Assembly: GCA_023333565.1 (NCBI GenBank)
Contig: JAJKFH010002906.1
Location: forward strand, 1,302,001 to 1,366,000
From: Puffinus mauretanicus
Taxonomy: Eukaryota; Chordata; Aves; Procellariiformes; Procellariidae
DNA: 64,000 nt
Direction of reading: 5' to 3'
Numbering within the stretch: the first letter of the stretch is position 1; the number at the start of each line of letters is the position of its first letter. Below are positions 59,201-64,000 of the stretch, one piece after another. The position numbers and the translations under genes were made by a program. The notes beneath the pieces are model-generated. The model was not told the DNA's origin, did no database searches, and saw only the letters and a program-made list of their open reading frames with translations.

Positions 59201-62200
59201 CTGAAAAGTACAGTCTTATTTAGGCAAATCTGTTTGAAACTAAACATTTGCTATAGTTTAGATAAAACCTGGTGGTTTCTCAAGTAAGGGGAAGTGAAAT
59301 TTGTAAACACAGTCCCTTTGCAGCAAGCCGGTCACTCACTGAAATACAGAAAACTGCACAATGTAATTTATTTCCAATAACAGCATGTCACTATTTTTAC
59401 ACATTAAGCAATCTTCGTGACTAATGTTAAAGAAAACAATCTGAAAGAGCAAAGAGGGATGTTCGGAAACATATACTGTATGGGAATAAGATTTTTCACA
59501 GATTGTCTCCTTATTTAAATACTTTGACACATTCCTATCTGGCCCTTGACTTTACTGTTACTGGTAGATCATGGTATACTCGATCACATATACAGTCACA
59601 CAGTTAGAAATCTTTTTTTACGATGTGAAGGCTAACACTCATCAGCACAGCAAGATATATTTCAAAATGAGTTGGTCAGTTGAGATGAACTCAAGACAAG
59701 GAGCTAAATTTTACCTGCCCTCAAAGAGGTTCAGATTTTTTAATATTTGTTTTTTAAAAAAAGCTTGATAGATTCAACAGCTTGCCAGGATGACAAGGGT
59801 CAGGGAGCACTGGTAACATGTCAGCAGCTACATCAGGTACCTAAGGAAGAAAGCCTCTCCGACAAAGGAAATATGTGCATGCATGGACACATATATGAAA
59901 TGGTGAATTTAGAGAATGGGAAAAATTTACATCATAGTCAAAAGCAAAGTCTGCATTGTTGCTATGGCAAAGTTGTCTGTAAAATAGATCTTATGAACTG
60001 TCAGTCTCTTGATTTCTAGTATAAAAGAATACAAAATATAGTAGAGGTTAAACCAAAAGATTCTTAACTATGGAAGCCCCCAAAAGTCTGTTGGCATCTC
60101 CTGTACCAACACCAGTACTAGGCAGCGTCCAGGCAACAACGGATTGAATGGATTAGGGACTATAAAAGATGTCTTTTATAAGGTGGGGACTAGTTTTAGA
60201 GCATATCAAGTAAAACCACAGTTGCCTCAAACAACTATTCAAGAGTTAACACCTAGATACTGTAGGGCTAATGCCTGAGCTGAAAAGGGCTTCCAAGGTG
60301 GAAAATAAGAGGAAGAAACTGAACCAAGAATGTGAAGAATAAGAGAAATATACTTTTGAGGAAAATTAAAATAAAAGCTCCACTCCTTTACTGCAGGATG
60401 AGACAGAACTGATGTTCTAGAAAAAGGTTTTTTTTCCTAGTATAGTGATGTCTGTGGTTTTCTGCTTCTGATTTAGTCACCTCCATTTGAGATGTGTAGA
60501 AACCATATACATTTTTGGAATATACTATTGTTACCTGATAATACAATAAATCAAGCAAGTTGTTTCTTCGAAAAGCAGTCTGTCCCACTTGAAAAGCTCA
60601 AGATTTTCTACCTCAGGGTAAACAGGGAAAACCCCAAAATGCAGTACATACCACCCACATACATTTTCTGAAGCTCTGCCCCAATGGGAGTTATCACTTT
60701 CCAGCCTTCCTCTTTTTCAAGGATCTTTAGCAAGGATACTCATTAAAGTTAATTTTGCTGCAAACACTTGCTCTATGGAAAATCCAATGAGATCTTCTCT
60801 CTTCTAAATTTCTTATACTGTCATAATAAGGGTAGATAAAGCAGCAGCACTTTCCAGCCTATTTTCTCAGTGTAATTATATTTAAACCAAGAAGCTAGAG
60901 TTACAAACATGCACACTGCTGAACTCTGGAATGCAGAGCAGAAAAAGGAGGAGAGGCAAGCTCATTATTAGAATAAAACATTAAATAGGACATTACTAGC
61001 TTTTGAAAAATAGTTTTGGCTTACCTTACTTGAAAGCATTTTTACTTCTTCTTTGAAGAAGCACTTCTGTGCATTAGAAAGGCAAAAAGTACTTCCCTCC
61101 CACCTAAAACATAAAAAGTTATAACATTTTTCGTTTTAGAACTCTTTTCAAGAAAACAATAGGCTTTATATGCTAATTCCTTACAGAGCAAAGAAATAAC
61201 ATGTCAGAATTACATCTTTGTTTCAAACAACTTTGAGAAGACATTCAACCTCATTTGGATGGTCAGTATTTGGTTCCATTTCTACTTACAGCAATTCTAC
61301 AATTAAAATAATAATTAAAAAAAAATAGAAAAGTATAGTATGGGTTATAATGCAGATGTTTACTTTACCTCCGAGTTCCAAGAAATGAGCAGGTTAAACT
61401 GAATTCACTGGAATAAAAAAGGTGCCATTTGACTTTTTTACTGTTTACTGACAAATGCTCGTAGTTTGACTTTCTGTCTTTACAGCTATCTGGCGCCAGT
61501 CTAAAGAGTTGGTCTAAAATTGCAGTTTTAAAACTGCAGGAACCTACTTGTCAGATCTGTGGGGGAAACCCACCCGCCCCCAAACATTCCACCAACATTG
61601 TGCCACCAGCACCACAAACTATCAAGAGACATTAATGAACTGTTTCACTAAATCCAAATAACGATGGCTATTATTTTATTGAGAAAAGTCACCTCATGTT
61701 TCTATTACAAAGTATTAGAAATTAAACTGAGCATACCGGGCTTAGAATTAAATAATGGTAATTGTGAGGCACTTTCAGGTAAGCATTGCTAGTGAAGTTC
61801 TCGCACCGTGTAGTCTTTTTTTCAATAATTCACATTAGGTGCTATGTAGAAGGAAATTCCTACAAGTAAACAAGTCATAATTGTATGCATCATCATTTTA
61901 AGTGTCACCATTAAAAATAAAAATAAACTAAGCTGTAAAACATTGCTACTGTTGAAATAAGTTAGAAATACTTTTCAGCTTGAAGAAAAATGTTTACTTA
62001 CCCACAGGCTGCAGCTACTCCCTTGGAGGTTAACAAATATTTTATCTAAAACCCCGACTCTACCACACTCAATGTTACAGCTGATAAGCTTCAAGCAGAT
62101 TCAGTACAGGTGGGAGCAAAGGTATCTCTAAGTTTTAGTCCATGTGGGGCAGATAGATGCATACAAACTCAACCTGTTACCATGCTGCTCCAAGTACTAA

Positions 62201-64000
62201 GTAGTATGGGTCTCAGAGATATTTTTGCTCCTTCCTAATGTGGGAATTTTCCTTGATTTATTTAAGAACAGTTTCAAGGATGCTTTATGTCATGTATCAA
62301 GTCAAAGACCCACAAAACAATAGATATGGCAATGATGATTTTGTAACTAAGAGTTGCTCATCAAGCAAAGTAAATTTTCAGCTGAAAATAGTGACTAGAT
62401 TGTCAGCTGTTTTGCTGCCCTCGTGAAACACAAGAAGTGCAGAGTGAAGCACTGAAAGTAAAACCGGGCCCATGTTGCCATCTGCAGTCATGAAGACTAT
62501 ATAGTTCATATTTAGAAATGATACCCCAAGAAGTGAACCTCTTGCTTTCTCAGCCATTTGATGGCCAAACTTTAGGTTTTGTATTATAGCAATGTGAATA
62601 ATTAATGTACAGATAAGGCTTCAGAACACAGCATTTAAAATGTAAATTCTCAATTATGTATGTCAATCCTACAATCCAAAAGATTTAACTGTGCAAATGA
62701 ACATAATTGGCTTAATTATAATTAATTTACATTGCTTTCAAAGCTCCATCAGTATGCTTTGCATGTAGTGCAACTGAGAATAAGATGTTTATATTTTACA
62801 GAGCAACCGTTACCTTTGGAAGCTATATTCCTTATTTAACACCTACACCAGGTTCCCTGAGTTCGGAGCAAAGCAAACTAAAGGACCTCTTAGGAAAAGT
62901 CCAAGAATATCTAAGCAGCCTAAGCACAGAAAGGTAAGAAAAGACGTCATCTACAGCGGCTCTTTCCAAACAGTAAACTGTACTGCAGTACCTTTATCTG
63001 TCTATCTATCTCAGACACTCGTGACTCAACAAGTATTGTAAGAATGTGTTATCTTTTTGTAAATATTACTCTTCCCCACTGCACAATTGCAAAGATTTAG
63101 TAGGATTTACCTCCCAAAACCTGAAGAGCCTGGGACACCTGGCCTAACAGGCCAAGCTAACTGCACAGGCACCTTTGCTGCAGGGCCTCCCGACTTTTCA
63201 CTCCCCTCTCCAGACCCTCTTTATCAGCACAGCCGCAGCTCAGCTGGGATTACTGGCATTTGCTTCTGGAGAAAGGGGAGAGACTTTCCTCTGCTGGAGA
63301 AACTACCCAACCTAGATATTCTCTCCTGAAGGGCTTTATTACAGGAACAGTATAGAAATTTTTTTTCAGTACATATGTATATCCACCAAGTGTCTCAAAA
63401 CAGAAACCAGTTCTGCCAACCTTATTTTAAGCTAAAGCAATTGTACAAAGTTTGGCTCTAGTGCCAGCTCCCAGCTGCAGAGCAATCTTAACTCCCTCGC
63501 AAGGTCCGTGACTGTAGCTACAGAGGGGAACACGAACAATGAGTTTCACTTTTCCACAGGAAAAAGGCAGGCAGAAGAGAAAGAAGGATTCAGGGATGAT
63601 TATTTGCTCCTTACGCGTCTTTTGTTGTTTGTAAATGAGACACTAGTGTGGCTGTAGGCAATGGTGTGCAAGCAGCAGTATCTAGCTAGCTCTGAGCTCA
63701 TTGAAATGCTTTCCTTTCTTCTGCAAAAGGTACTCTGCTGCTGGGTGGTTTGGTGACCCTGTCCAGCTGTCCTTCTATAGCTGGTGTGGAGGAAGCCGCT
63801 CAGTCAGAGCAAACTTACTCGCTGCCCCCCTCATTTTCCCCAGTTTTCTCCAGATGTCTGTCCCAGCTGGGTGTTTTGACTAAATCAAGTAAAAGCTCAC
63901 CAGCATGCCTGACTCAAAGCTTGCACTGGAATGTAGAAAGTACATTTCTTTCAAAATAACCAAACACATAAGCTTTGCCAATGATATCTTTTCCTAATGA
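59200..64000. other. Upstream flank of RXFP1, no confirmed gene
   Basis: AT-rich intergenic-looking DNA. In human the next gene on this side is TMEM144; I see none of its exons here. One exon-like block on the plus strand (62802-62933) is listed separately. Confidence 0.6.
62802..62933 (+). other. Exon-like block of unknown identity
   Basis: Flanked by a plausible acceptor (TATATTTTACAG) and a strong donor (GTAAGA), 132 nt = 44 codons. Two frames are open across it. Phase 0 starts SNRYLWKLYSLFNTY. The second frame includes TVTFGSYIPYLTPTPG and a helical KLKDLLGKVQEYLSSLS. I do not recognise either peptide and see no partner exon nearby. It could be an exon of an unknown gene or non-coding RNA, or chance. 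Confidence 0.25.

Noticed and set aside
59200..64000. TMEM144 or another syntenic neighbour
   Set aside because: No exon matches the TMEM144 membrane segments that I know, so the gene is probably further right.

Overview
The window is vertebrate nuclear DNA and almost certainly from a bird, probably a neoavian (non-galliform) species. Three split genes match well-known vertebrate proteins exon by exon. An intron holds a 5'-truncated CR1 retrotransposon with the antisense 3' end typical of birds, and another intron holds a solo retroviral LTR of a type I associate with neoavian genomes. Introns are AT-rich and the one strong CpG island lies at a gene start. The gene order ETFDH - C4orf46 - RXFP1 is the human 4q32 order (RXFP1 - C4orf46 - ETFDH) seen on the opposite strand.

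Layout. Positions 1-6815 hold the 5' half of ETFDH on the minus strand: coding exons 1-6, 230 codons, with the rest beyond the left edge. Positions 6400-7800 are a CpG island that acts as a head-to-head promoter. C4orf46 starts there on the plus strand (7336-7755, two coding exons, 105 aa). Its 3' UTR runs tail-to-tail into the 3' end of RXFP1, which is complete on the minus strand from its start codon at 58808 to its stop at 10650. RXFP1 has 18 coding exons and 2301 coding bases, predicting 766 aa. All splice junctions assembled here are GT/AG and in phase. The first two RXFP1 introns are very long (18.2 and 11.6 kb) and hold no gene I can recognise. From 58.8 to 64 kb is the upstream flank of RXFP1, with at most one speculative exon-like block on the plus strand.

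The genes do not form a pathway. ETFDH is a mitochondrial inner-membrane enzyme passing electrons from acyl-CoA dehydrogenases to ubiquinone. C4orf46 is a small protein of unknown mechanism. RXFP1 is the relaxin receptor, a GPCR with an LDLa module and ten leucine-rich repeats. What links them is conserved synteny and, for ETFDH and C4orf46, a shared promoter.

I did not find a clearly new biological system. The most notable points are: the CR1 copy that begins about 8 nt inside the splice donor of an RXFP1 exon; a sense-oriented solo LTR with an intact 5-bp target duplication in ETFDH; a 34-bp-arm poly-C/poly-G inverted repeat in RXFP1 intron 1; the unbroken phase-2 cassette of LRR exons; and a few exon-like or GC-rich islands that need transcript data.
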